DNA of 22,110 nt from Actinomycetota bacterium (GTDB lineage Bacteria > Actinomycetota > Acidimicrobiia > Acidimicrobiales > UBA8592), in contig PAYW01000023.1 in NCBI GenBank assembly GCA_002715425.1, positions 1 through 22,110 on the forward strand, given 5' to 3'. This document shows positions 15,311-22,110 of the stretch, one piece after another (position 1 is the first letter of the stretch; each line of letters opens with the position of its first letter). The notes under the pieces were generated by a model, which did not search any database, was not told where the DNA came from, and saw nothing but the letters and a program-made list of their open reading frames with translations. Made by a program: the position numbers and the translations under genes.

Positions 15311-16021
15311 GTGACAGCACCCACTGAAATAACTTTCCTTAGCTGGAATCTAGCTATGCTCGAACGATCAGCTGAAGCTCCGGTGTCTTGGGAACAGTAC
15401 AACACCGAAGAAGCGATCCGGCAACAGGTCCTCTCTATTGCTCCTGACATTGTGCTCTTTCAAGAACTACCCGGCATCGTACCCTTCATTGAAACTCACG
15501 ACATGGTGAAAGCAAACCCACAAAGCCATAGCGGCCACCTAGCAACGTTAGTTTCACACGAACTAATGAACGGACCCATTGAGTATTTAGCAATACCTGG
15601 CTGTGGCCTACTCACAACGTTCAAAAGTTTCGGATTAACGGTAGCCAACATCCATCTCAGCCCCGGTAAGGGAGAGACAAAAACTCGACGTGATCAACTA
15701 TCGGCCATTATCGGAGGTTGCCCAAACGAACACCTAGCAATCATCGGAGATACAAATACGAGAAATTCAGAGATTAAAAAAATTCGTGATGCTGGTTTAC
15801 TTGCACCAACTCTTCCAAAGCCCACGTGGGATAGTTTCAGAAATAGATTCCATTTAGGTTCGCCTAGATTTCGAGCAAATTTCACACGCTGCTTCACTCA
15901 TCCAAGTATTCAGGTAACTAACCTTAAGGTAATCGATAGTTCGGTCATGCAGGAAAGTAAGACATTCTATCTAAGCGATCACTTCGCCCTTTACGGAACC
16001 CTAGTGATACCAAAAAGTTAA
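15311..16021 (+). CDS. Endonuclease/exonuclease/phosphatase-fold protein
   Basis: About 236 residues covering one complete EEP domain of the DNase I-like fold. Counting from the GTG at 15311, the visible motifs are SWN (11-13), QE (51-52), NIH (113-115), GDTN (146-149) and SDH (222-224), which supply the metal and catalytic residues of Mg2+-dependent phosphoesterases. There is no signal peptide. The start is uncertain: TTG codons at 15296 and 15272 are in frame, and none has a good Shine-Dalgarno; GTG fits the domain edge. It begins 11 bases after the Rieske gene and is probably cotranscribed. Substrates across this fold range from DNA to phospholipids and nucleotides, and I cannot choose among them. 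Confidence 0.8.
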   Translation: MTAPTEITFLSWNLAMLERSAEAPVSWEQYNTEEAIRQQVLSIAPDIVLFQELPGIVPFIETHDMVKANPQSHSGHLATLVSHELMNGPIEYLAIPGCGLLTTFKSFGLTVANIHLSPGKGETKTRRDQLSAIIGGCPNEHLAIIGDTNTRNSEIKKIRDAGLLAPTLPKPTWDSFRNRFHLGSPRFRANFTRCFTHPSIQVTNLKVIDSSVMQESKTFYLSDHFALYGTLVIPKS

Positions 16022-16111
16022 GCACTAAAGGAAGTAAAAGTCACCTATAAGGATTCTGGCTTAGTTCGTTGATTCTGCACTCGCAACTCTCAGATTTCAC
16101 CTATCTTCATC

Positions 16112-16117
16112 TAAGCT
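16112..16117 (+). promoter_or_regulatory. Candidate -10 box for leaderless thioesterase transcript
   Basis: TAAGCT ends 6 bases before the ATG at 16124, and no Shine-Dalgarno is present in TTAGCG. The 102-base gap after the EEP gene holds nothing else that I recognise. Confidence 0.4.
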
Positions 16118-16123
16118 TTAGCG

Positions 16124-16765
16124 ATGGACTCCCCAGAGGAACTTGTTGCCGAACTTCGATCTGTTATAAGCACTTTTCGAACAACTGATTTTTATCAATT
16201 CGTAGACCAAGGAGGTTCCATTGACGAGTTAAGAGACACCCTTATAGAAATAAGAGAGAAACTACTTCCATATAAGGTTTCCGGAGAGAGAATGCAGGCT
16301 GGGCTCCGACCTGAGGAATACTCCTTCCGGCCAGATACCCCAGTCCGATTTGATTTCAGCGAAATAGAACCGCGAGAATTCTTTCCATATAGTCCACTAA
16401 TCGGTGATCTAAACCCGATTTCTCCACCTTTCTACTTTTGGAAAGAAGATGAATTTCTTCTAGGAAAAGGAATTTTTGATTCTCAATACTGTGGGCCCCC
16501 AGAAGCTGTTCACGGGGGCCACGTGGCAGCGCTAATGGATGAATTGCTAGGAGTCACTGGCGTCGTTTCGGGATACGGCGGTTTCACCGGAACGCTTACG
16601 GTTAGATATCGGGCAACAACGCCTCTAGATGAGGAATTATCCCTCAAGGGGTGGATACATAAAGTTGAGGAACGAAAAGTTACTATCCGCGGAGAGCTCA
16701 AAACAGGTGAAAAAACTTGCGTTACAGCCGAGGGAATCTTTATTCAACCGCGAGATGATAAGTAA
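16124..16765 (+). CDS. Hotdog-fold thioesterase (PaaI-like)
   Basis: A 213-residue protein whose C-terminal half (about 105-210) is a single hotdog domain: the active-site segment AVHGGHVAALMDELLG (128-143; H130, D139), then TGTLTVRYRATTPLDEEL and the strand-rich end. This segment is typical of PaaI/YbgC-related acyl-CoA thioesterases (the 4HBT family). The N-terminal 100 residues are helical and then Pro/Phe-rich, and are longer than in a minimal thioesterase; they lack a second hotdog motif. It probably hydrolyses an acyl-CoA in the cytosol and so could balance the CoA ligases in this window. Leaderless-type start. A separate SDR gene follows after 72 bases. Confidence 0.85.
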   Translation: MDSPEELVAELRSVISTFRTTDFYQFVDQGGSIDELRDTLIEIREKLLPYKVSGERMQAGLRPEEYSFRPDTPVRFDFSEIEPREFFPYSPLIGDLNPISPPFYFWKEDEFLLGKGIFDSQYCGPPEAVHGGHVAALMDELLGVTGVVSGYGGFTGTLTVRYRATTPLDEELSLKGWIHKVEERKVTIRGELKTGEKTCVTAEGIFIQPRDDK

Positions 16766-16825
16766 TAACCTGTCGATTATCACAACAAGATCTCCCTTTT
16801 CCTTGCCGGATCACATTCGCCGATA

Positions 16826-16831
16826 TATCTT
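16826..16831 (+). promoter_or_regulatory. Candidate -10 box for leaderless SDR transcript
   Basis: TATCTT ends 6 bases before the ATG at 16838, with GAACCG between and no Shine-Dalgarno. It lies in the 72-base gap after the thioesterase gene. Confidence 0.4.
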
Positions 16832-16837
16832 GAACCG

Positions 16838-17791
16838 ATGAGCGAAACAACCGGATGGACCGAGCAAGACATACCTGAGCAAACAGGAAAAGTAATCATA
16901 GTTACTGGAGGGAATTCCGGTATCGGATACGAAACAGTTCGAATTCTTGCCCAGCGCGGCGCACATGTGATCCTCGCTGCCCGAAATGCTATTAAGGGGA
17001 ATGAAGCAGTAAACGAAATACTTTCAGAAGACCCTTCTGCAAATGTTGAAACACAACCTCTGGACTTAGCCGACCTCTCTTCTATTCATGAATTTGCAAG
17101 TTCTTTTAAGGAGCGGGGAATTCCGTTACATACCCTGATCAACAATGCAGGCATTATGGCGGTCCCCAAGGGAACTACAGTTGACGGCTTTGAACTTCAA
17201 TTCGGAGTTAACCACTTGGGCCATTTCGCGTTAACTGGGCTTCTGATAGAAAGTCTGGTAGCTCAAAGTGGAGGGCGCGTAGTTAACGTTGCAAGTAATG
17301 CGCACAGACAAGGTCGACTGAACTTCTACGACCTGCAGTCAAATCACCGGTACGGGCGAATGCGCGCTTACGCTCAAAGTAAACTAGCGAATTTGGTCTT
17401 TACCGCTGAACTTGATCGAAGGCTTCATAGAGCGGGAAGAACCGAAACCCTTTCAGTTGCCGCCCACCCAGGGATGGCGCATTCAAATATTGGTTCAAAC
17501 CTGAACTCAGAATCATATTTTGATCGACTCTTCGAAAAAAGTTTAAAAGCTCTTGGCCCCTATTTTGTGCAATCGACTCTTTCCGGCGCTGTCCCTACCC
17601 TTAGAGCTGCAACGGACCCCTCAGCTACTGGTGGAGACTATTTCGGCCCTAGCGAACGGATGCAAACGCGAGGTTCAGCCGTGAAAGTCCAAGCTAAAAA
17701 AGCCGCATACGATGTGCATGACGGACGGGCTCTTTGGGAGCAAAGTGTTGAGCTGACGGGTATAGATTTTTCTGACCTCAATCAGAGTTGA
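16838..17791 (+). CDS. Short-chain dehydrogenase/reductase (retinol dehydrogenase-like)
   Basis: A 317-residue classical-type SDR. The cofactor motif TGGNSGIG (23-30) is followed by a basic AARN (47-50) after strand 2, which favours NADP(H). NNAG (102-105), N125 and the catalytic S153, Y178 and K182 (YAQSK) are all present. The length, about 60 residues more than a minimal SDR, and the NHLGHF-ALTGLL and AHPGMAHSN segments fit the RDH/WWOX-like branch, which oxidises or reduces lipophilic alcohols and ketones. No membrane segment is seen. The substrate cannot be told. It converges on the histidine phosphatase gene with a 33-base gap that has no clear terminator. Confidence 0.92.
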   Translation: MSETTGWTEQDIPEQTGKVIIVTGGNSGIGYETVRILAQRGAHVILAARNAIKGNEAVNEILSEDPSANVETQPLDLADLSSIHEFASSFKERGIPLHTLINNAGIMAVPKGTTVDGFELQFGVNHLGHFALTGLLIESLVAQSGGRVVNVASNAHRQGRLNFYDLQSNHRYGRMRAYAQSKLANLVFTAELDRRLHRAGRTETLSVAAHPGMAHSNIGSNLNSESYFDRLFEKSLKALGPYFVQSTLSGAVPTLRAATDPSATGGDYFGPSERMQTRGSAVKVQAKKAAYDVHDGRALWEQSVELTGIDFSDLNQS

Positions 17792-17824
17792 TATCTCAGC
17801 TCTTGAAGCCACTGGCGTTAAATA

Positions 17825-18436
17825 TCAAAACTTTGGGCGCTCAAGTAAATGGCGGACATGCCCTGTCTCATTGATGCTTCGCACCGTACGCAAACCGGTT
17901 TTAGAAGCTTCAACTCTTGTTACGCTTGTATAGTCCGGCCTAATTGCTAGGGGATTCTCCAAACCCCAGAGAATCTGAAGGTAGACGGAAATAACCATCC
18001 CATGACAGAAAACAGCTACCGTCTGGCTGGGGAATTCTCCGACAATTTGGTCAAAAGCCGCATGGACACGCTGGCGAAAACCTTCGTAGTCACCCTCAAA
18101 TATGGCTGAGGGGTCCTTGATGAACTCTTGAATCGATGGTGAATCGAATGTCATTTCCTCTACAGGGATGTACACCGAACTATTGTGATCTGATTCACGG
18201 AGATTATCGCGCTGTGAGATTTCGACTCCAAGGCGTTTAGCTAAAGGCAGGGCAGTCTGTTGAGCCCGTTTCATAGAACTTGAAACAACGTGATCGATTC
18301 TCTCACCTTCTAAAAAATCAGCAATCGCCTCAGCTTGGAGATGACCTATCTTCGATAGCCTAGGGTCAGCTGGTCCTTCTCCTTCAGACTTCTCTTCGCG
18401 CTCAGGGCGCGCGTGCCGGACGATAAGGAGATCCAT
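17825..18436 (-). CDS. Histidine phosphatase (phosphoglycerate-mutase-like) protein
   Basis: A 203-residue branch-1 histidine phosphatase. The signature is LIVRHARPE: R7 and the phospho-accepting H8, with Ala in place of the usual Gly of the RHG motif. SSSMKRAQQTA supplies R57, E81 (LRES) is the likely general acid region, and H145 in VFCHGM completes the pocket. The GHLQAEAIADFL helix is typical. Family members dephosphorylate sugar phosphates, phosphoproteins or nucleotides. It lies 14 bases after the APH-like kinase on the same strand, so a kinase and a phosphatase sit together. There is no Shine-Dalgarno; TAGGTT ends 5 bases before the ATG. The substrate is unknown. Confidence 0.9.
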   Translation of the reverse strand: MDLLIVRHARPEREEKSEGEGPADPRLSKIGHLQAEAIADFLEGERIDHVVSSSMKRAQQTALPLAKRLGVEISQRDNLRESDHNSSVYIPVEEMTFDSPSIQEFIKDPSAIFEGDYEGFRQRVHAAFDQIVGEFPSQTVAVFCHGMVISVYLQILWGLENPLAIRPDYTSVTRVEASKTGLRTVRSINETGHVRHLLERPKF

Positions 18437-18441
18437 TGTTT

Positions 18442-18447
18442 AACCTA
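18442..18447 (-). promoter_or_regulatory. Candidate -10 box (TAGGTT) in the kinase-phosphatase gap
   Basis: On the reverse strand TAGGTT ends 5 bases before the ATG at 18436 and fits inside the 14-base gap after the kinase stop. The gap has no Shine-Dalgarno, so either this gene has its own leaderless transcript or it is translated poorly from the kinase message. Confidence 0.4.
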
Positions 18448-18450
18448 GGC

Positions 18451-19551
18451 CTAACACAAAGGTCCAATGTGTTCAACGAGATTCCAGCGAACAGCTGCAT
18501 CAATGGATCCTTGGAGAAACTTATCGAACCTCTGATGCATTCTTTCTGCTCCGGAACCATAGGCCGATACGTCCTGAAGATATGGGACGCATTGACACGA
18601 GACCGGATACAGAATCCCCCATGCGAGGGCTTCTTCGAGTTCCTCTGCCGACCATGTCGGCCCGCCTGACTCTGCCAGTTTTTTTCGGTATAGCGTTAGG
18701 AGAGCAGGTTCTGCATCGAGTGTTTCTTGATTATGTGATGCAGCAAGGAGCCAGCCAAGGTCGACACCTGGGTGCGAACGCATGATGCTTTGCCAGTCCA
18801 AAATAATAGGACCGTCTTTATCTATGAGAATATTGTCCAGCTCATAATCAATATGAGTCAATGTCCAAGGTCGGTCGGCATATCGACCAAGCCACTCGAC
18901 AGTATTATTGATCCAACTTCTATCAAGTACTTCGAAAAGGTCTTTGGGGAAACGGTTAGGTTCATTTTCAGCAAGAGTGTTCCATGCAGTTTGTGTCATT
19001 TCAATTCCTAGCTGGAGACTTTCCGCACGCCAGTCAATAAGCCAAGGAACCTCCAAAAGACGGTCATTCATCCAAAACTTTCCATGCATGGTTGCAAGAT
19101 CAGAAACAAGCTTTTCCATCACGGGTATAGAACAGCCTAAAAGAATATCCCCTTTTTCAGCTTCAAAAATGTGTTCTAGTAGCAGAAACGCTTTTCCTGT
19201 TTCTGGATCGAAAAGATTGACCCAGCACTCGGGAATGCGCATATCTATCTCTTGAACAAAATCAGAATAGAAGCCTGACTCGCGAATATAGAACTGCATG
19301 ATGGTGTTATACCATCTAGCGGTAGCATCATCGAGCGGGCATTTTGCAACAAACGTTGTGGGAAGATCTTCTCGATCGCCTTCTTCCCAAACAACTCTGA
19401 AAATTCCGACCTCGCCCATCGCTCCAGTAAAACCATCCATAGGTTTGTGCTCGAGTGACTTGATGGCAGGAACTGAATGACCAGCGTTCTGGAGTTGCGT
19501 TGTCAACCATTGTGCCGTGACTCCCGCCAGTGCCTCCGGAATATCTGCCAT
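18451..19551 (-). CDS. APH/ecdysteroid-kinase-like phosphotransferase
   Basis: About 366 residues with the aminoglycoside phosphotransferase-like kinase fold. K70 (TTFVAK) is the likely ATP-site lysine, the catalytic loop is HIDYELDN (H233, D235, N240), and D252 (ILDWQ) binds metal; the common HGD reads HID here. A glycine-rich segment, GFTGAMGEVG (40-49), precedes the lysine. I use the ATG at 19551 because GGAG lies 6 bases before it; an ATG at 19557 and a TTG at 19563 are alternatives. It should phosphorylate a small-molecule hydroxyl with ATP. It is only a distant relative of the kinase at 3754-4815, sharing motifs rather than long identity. It precedes a histidine phosphatase and diverges from the EamA gene. 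Confidence 0.85.
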   Translation of the reverse strand: MADIPEALAGVTAQWLTTQLQNAGHSVPAIKSLEHKPMDGFTGAMGEVGIFRVVWEEGDREDLPTTFVAKCPLDDATARWYNTIMQFYIRESGFYSDFVQEIDMRIPECWVNLFDPETGKAFLLLEHIFEAEKGDILLGCSIPVMEKLVSDLATMHGKFWMNDRLLEVPWLIDWRAESLQLGIEMTQTAWNTLAENEPNRFPKDLFEVLDRSWINNTVEWLGRYADRPWTLTHIDYELDNILIDKDGPIILDWQSIMRSHPGVDLGWLLAASHNQETLDAEPALLTLYRKKLAESGGPTWSAEELEEALAWGILYPVSCQCVPYLQDVSAYGSGAERMHQRFDKFLQGSIDAAVRWNLVEHIGPLC

Positions 19552-19668
19552 CTGCATCTCCAACTAGTTGAGTTTCATACTAGTCAGACGAAGCTCGCAG
19601 TGAGGAGTCCTCAAGGAACTTGGCTATCTGTTGGTAGCTCGGATGGACCCGCTAAGCAGAATGTGAAG

Positions 19669-19674
19669 TAATGT
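19669..19674 (+). promoter_or_regulatory. Possible -10 box before the EamA gene
   Basis: TAATGT ends 9 bases before the ATG at 19684 and would give a leader of only 2-3 bases. The alternative TAGAGT (19674-19679) is only 4 bases from the ATG. No Shine-Dalgarno is present. The 132-base divergent gap shows no other signal that I can support. Confidence 0.25.
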
Positions 19675-19683
19675 AGAGTTCCC

Positions 19684-20598
19684 ATGCTTTCTGCAACCTC
19701 CTCTCATAAACTCTCGACAAGCGTTTGGACATATGTAGCATTTACAGGTTTGACATTCGGGGCTGGTGCCCTGTTGGTTAAGAAACTTACCAATGATGGG
19801 ATTGATCCTTTCACCGTTACATGGATCCCGTTTCTAATAAGCGGAGCTTTGGCTCTCGGGACTGGATACAGGCGAAACCAGTTATCGAGAGCTGCGGTAT
19901 TTCCAGGGATACTTCTCGGTGTCCTTGCAGGGGCAGGCCCCTCGTTAATTTTCAACTATGGGTTCGATAAGCTTCCAGCTGGCATTGTTACTCTCCTTAT
20001 CTCTCTAGGACCTATTTTCACTGCGATTGTTGCCCATTTTGTTTTCGATGACGAACGATTCAACTCTTTGAAAGGAGCTGGACTTGTCCTGGCCTATGGC
20101 GGAGTAATGATGCTGACTATCGATTCAGTCGGAGAGAAAGGATCGCTTAGCGACATCCTAATTGTTCTCGCCGGGTCAGCGCTTGGTGGATCTGCAGGTG
20201 TTCTCGTCCGTTACTATTCTCTTCGACATGAGCCGATGGCGCTTATCGCCCCCAATTTATTTACTGCTGGGATCGTCGCTTTGATTCTGACATACGCTAT
20301 GGATATGGCGACACAACCATCCGGAGGTTTCGCCGCATGGCATTTCGCTGCATTGTTTTTTTTCGGAATAACAACGTTTTTGGCTTTTCTGGCTATATTT
20401 CGGGCGAATCAACTTGGCACGACAGGCCAAGTTTCAGTCATTGGGTATTTCCTTCCACTATTCGGGGTTATCGGAGGGATGGTATTTTTTAAAGAAGATG
20501 CAAGTTGGCCACTTCTCGTTGGTGGAATGTTAATAGTGGTGTCGATGGGTTTAATCGGGCGCGGCTCCAAAGGACTTCCCGCCGTCGACTCCGAGTAG
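19684..20598 (+). CDS. EamA/DMT-family transporter
   Basis: A 304-residue inner-membrane protein with two five-helix EamA repeats (about residues 15-145 and 155-292), the usual drug/metabolite transporter plan. The end of each repeat shows the family pattern: LPAGIVTLLISLGPIFTAIVAHFVFDDE at 97-124, and GTTGQVSVIGYFLPLFGVIGGMVFFKED at 245-272. The FxxDE/FKED loop before the last helix is typical of EamA proteins. Such transporters export amino acids, purines or other metabolites, or are permeases of unknown direction; no substrate can be read here. Its stop TAG forms the first three bases of the hexamer TAGGTT that may drive the next gene. Confidence 0.93.
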   Translation: MLSATSSHKLSTSVWTYVAFTGLTFGAGALLVKKLTNDGIDPFTVTWIPFLISGALALGTGYRRNQLSRAAVFPGILLGVLAGAGPSLIFNYGFDKLPAGIVTLLISLGPIFTAIVAHFVFDDERFNSLKGAGLVLAYGGVMMLTIDSVGEKGSLSDILIVLAGSALGGSAGVLVRYYSLRHEPMALIAPNLFTAGIVALILTYAMDMATQPSGGFAAWHFAALFFFGITTFLAFLAIFRANQLGTTGQVSVIGYFLPLFGVIGGMVFFKEDASWPLLVGGMLIVVSMGLIGRGSKGLPAVDSE

Positions 20599-20601
20599 GT
20601 T
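20596..20601 (+). promoter_or_regulatory. Candidate -10 box (TAGGTT) overlapping the EamA stop
   Basis: TAGGTT begins with the EamA stop codon TAG and ends 7 bases before the ATG at 20609. No Shine-Dalgarno is visible in the 10-base gap. This is the third TAGGTT placed 5-7 bases ahead of a start codon in the window. Confidence 0.4.
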
Positions 20602-20608
20602 TAGCTAT

Positions 20609-22105
20609 ATGGAAAGCAACCTTTTTGAAGTGCTGCGCAAACCGAGCGATGGGCAGTCTGAACAAATTTTCCTTCGCGACCCTGACGGAGAACCACTGAC
20701 GTATTCTGGATTTTTTAAGATGTCCGGACGATACTCTGCTGCGCTTCATGCATGCGGGGTAAAGGAGGGAGACAGAGTCCTTGTCAAGGTCGAAAAATCT
20801 ATCGACGCTTTGGCCCTCTATCTTGCCTGCCTCCAATCCGGAGCAATATACGTTCCCTCAAACCCAAGGAACACGGTTGAAGAAACAGAGTACCTATCTC
20901 AAGATGCTGAACCTTCACTTGTGGTCTTTTCGCATGGGTGCACCCAGAGCGTAAATACACGATCTGAAACACTTGGAAAAATGAATGGAAGCCTGACCTC
21001 CTTGGCAGAGTCGCTTGACGGAACAGACCAGGTTACCCAACGTTCAGATTCCGATCTTGCAGCGATGCTCTATACCAGTGGAACGACAGGTAAACCTAAA
21101 GGTGCGATGCTCTCACACCGGAGCTTAATTGCTAACGCAATTGCGCTTCATGAGATCTGGGGGTTCGATTCAGAAGACATTCTGCTGCATTGTCTACCGA
21201 TCTTCCATGTTCACGGCCTTTTCGTAGCTCTCCATTGTTCGATGCTGAGCGCATCGGAAGTTATCTTTCTTAACAAATTTGAACCCGATACCGTTCTTGA
21301 TCACCTTAAGGAAGCGACTGTTATGATGGGCGTTCCGACCCATTACGTGCGCCTACTTAGCAGTAGTCGATTTGACTATGACCTGTGTGCCCATATGCGT
21401 CTCTTCACTTCTGGATCAGCCCCCATGTCCACCCTCGTTCATGAAAAATTCCAAAGACAAACAGGTCACCGGATTCTTGAACGTTACGGGATGACCGAGG
21501 CAGGAATAATTACTTCGAATCCGCTACTAGGAGAAAGAATCCCGGGAACAGTGGGCTTCCCACTCCCAGGGATGGAACTTCGCGTCGCACAGGATGATCG
21601 TGAATGCGACATTGGGGAGTTAGGAGTTGTTGAGATACAAGGAGATCATTTGTTTTCCGGATACTGGAAGCAGCCGGAAAAGACTGCTGCGGCTTTTTCA
21701 GAAGACGAATTTCTCATTACTGGAGATATCGGATGTCTAGATGAGAATGGGAGGTTATCTCTTCAGGGACGGTCTAATGACATGATGATTTCTGGAGGAG
21801 AGAACATCTACCCCAAAGAGATTGAACTCTGCCTTGAAGAGTTCGATACCATTGATGGATGCGCAGTTACTGGCCTTCCCCACCCAGATCTTGGTGAGGC
21901 TGTGACTGCATTCCTTATCTTAAATGGAGAATTCTCAGAGTCCGCAATAGATCAATACCTTCAATCTCGTATTGCGAACTATAAGAAGCCCAAAAAATAT
22001 GTCATTGTTGATGCTCTTCCCCGAAACGCTATGGGTAAAATTCAAAGATCAAAATTACGCGAAGAGTATTCATCTCTTTTCTCTGATGCAGAAGACCACG
22101 ATTAG
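20609..22105 (+). CDS. MatB/ACSF3-like acyl-CoA synthetase (probable malonyl-CoA synthetase)
   Basis: A 498-residue adenylate-forming ligase. P-loop YTSGTTGKPKG (155-165), YGMTEAG (293-299), TGD (371-373), ISGGEN (394-399) and the catalytic K477 in PRNAMGKIQ are present. Segments shared with malonyl-CoA synthetases set it apart from the fatty acyl ligase at 586-2112: LPIFHVHGLFVALH (196-209), MMGVPTHYVRLL (239-250), and ERYGMTEAGIITSNP with IPGTVGFPLPGMELRV (311-326). In MatB the arginine of the GVPTxYxRL motif contacts the free carboxylate of malonate, and it is kept here (R248). It would make malonyl-CoA, or a methylmalonyl-CoA-like product, from the diacid, ATP and CoA. No malonyl-CoA decarboxylase or malonate transporter follows within the window, although the adjacent EamA transporter could be related. 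The stop lies 5 bases before the window's end. Confidence 0.88.
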   Translation: MESNLFEVLRKPSDGQSEQIFLRDPDGEPLTYSGFFKMSGRYSAALHACGVKEGDRVLVKVEKSIDALALYLACLQSGAIYVPSNPRNTVEETEYLSQDAEPSLVVFSHGCTQSVNTRSETLGKMNGSLTSLAESLDGTDQVTQRSDSDLAAMLYTSGTTGKPKGAMLSHRSLIANAIALHEIWGFDSEDILLHCLPIFHVHGLFVALHCSMLSASEVIFLNKFEPDTVLDHLKEATVMMGVPTHYVRLLSSSRFDYDLCAHMRLFTSGSAPMSTLVHEKFQRQTGHRILERYGMTEAGIITSNPLLGERIPGTVGFPLPGMELRVAQDDRECDIGELGVVEIQGDHLFSGYWKQPEKTAAAFSEDEFLITGDIGCLDENGRLSLQGRSNDMMISGGENIYPKEIELCLEEFDTIDGCAVTGLPHPDLGEAVTAFLILNGEFSESAIDQYLQSRIANYKKPKKYVIVDALPRNAMGKIQRSKLREEYSSLFSDAEDHD

Positions 22106-22110
22106 GCACC

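Noticed and set aside
17786..17827. TTGATAT and ATATCAA inverted repeat at the SDR/histidine phosphatase convergence
   Set aside because: Seven AT-rich pairs around a loop of about 28 bases are within chance and do not form a likely terminator.
16124..22105. A polyketide or specialised-metabolite gene cluster built on thioesterase, SDR and MatB-like genes
   Set aside because: There is no ketosynthase, acyltransferase or carrier protein, and the genes lie on both strands with separate starts.

Overview
The window looks like chromosome from an aquatic, probably marine, low-to-moderate-GC actinobacterium, most likely of the Acidimicrobiia type. That placement is inference from style: a lipoprotein with a Cys-Gly-Asp-Asp-Asp-Asp start followed by a long Ser/Asp-rich tether, many start codons lying 5-7 bases behind a -10-like TANNNT hexamer with no Shine-Dalgarno (leaderless-type genes), and a catabolic set of acyl-CoA ligases, a class III CoA-transferase, a Rieske oxygenase, sulfatases, SDR and hotdog enzymes. 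I see no rRNA, tRNA, CRISPR, insertion sequence or phage gene. Coding density is very high and no gap between genes exceeds about 160 bases.

Layout. 1-2112: the tail of a probable MFS exporter (+), a SnoaL-like protein (-) whose stop overlaps that gene's stop, and a fatty acyl-CoA ligase (-). 2267-4815: a cytosolic type I sulfatase (+) translationally coupled to an APH-like small-molecule kinase. 4928-9690: a reverse-strand cluster of a two-module solute-binding lipoprotein, NitT/TauT-type ATPase and permease, then a TetR regulator. 9847-11337: a second sulfatase (-), close paralogue of the first. 11392-13868: CoA-transferase and kynureninase (-), overlapping by ATGA. 13965-16021: Rieske oxygenase alpha subunit and an endonuclease/exonuclease/phosphatase-fold protein (+). 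16124-17791: hotdog thioesterase and SDR (+), each with its own leaderless-type start. 17825-19551: an APH-like kinase followed by a histidine phosphatase (-). 19684-22105: EamA/DMT transporter and a MatB-like acyl-CoA synthetase (+).

How it may work together (inference). Two paralogous sulfatases without signal peptides flank a dedicated ABC importer, so a sulfated organic compound could be imported intact, desulfated in the cytosol, phosphorylated by the coupled kinase and passed to CoA-dependent or oxygenase-based catabolism. The TetR protein, last gene of the transporter cluster, may act on a perfect 6+5+6 inverted repeat that exactly fills the 17-bp spacer of the candidate binding-protein promoter. 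The strongest anomaly is the binding protein: one 764-residue lipoprotein joins a LivJ-type (branched-chain amino acid/amide) periplasmic-binding module to an NMT1/SsuA-type module, while only the SsuB/SsuC-type partners are encoded beside it.
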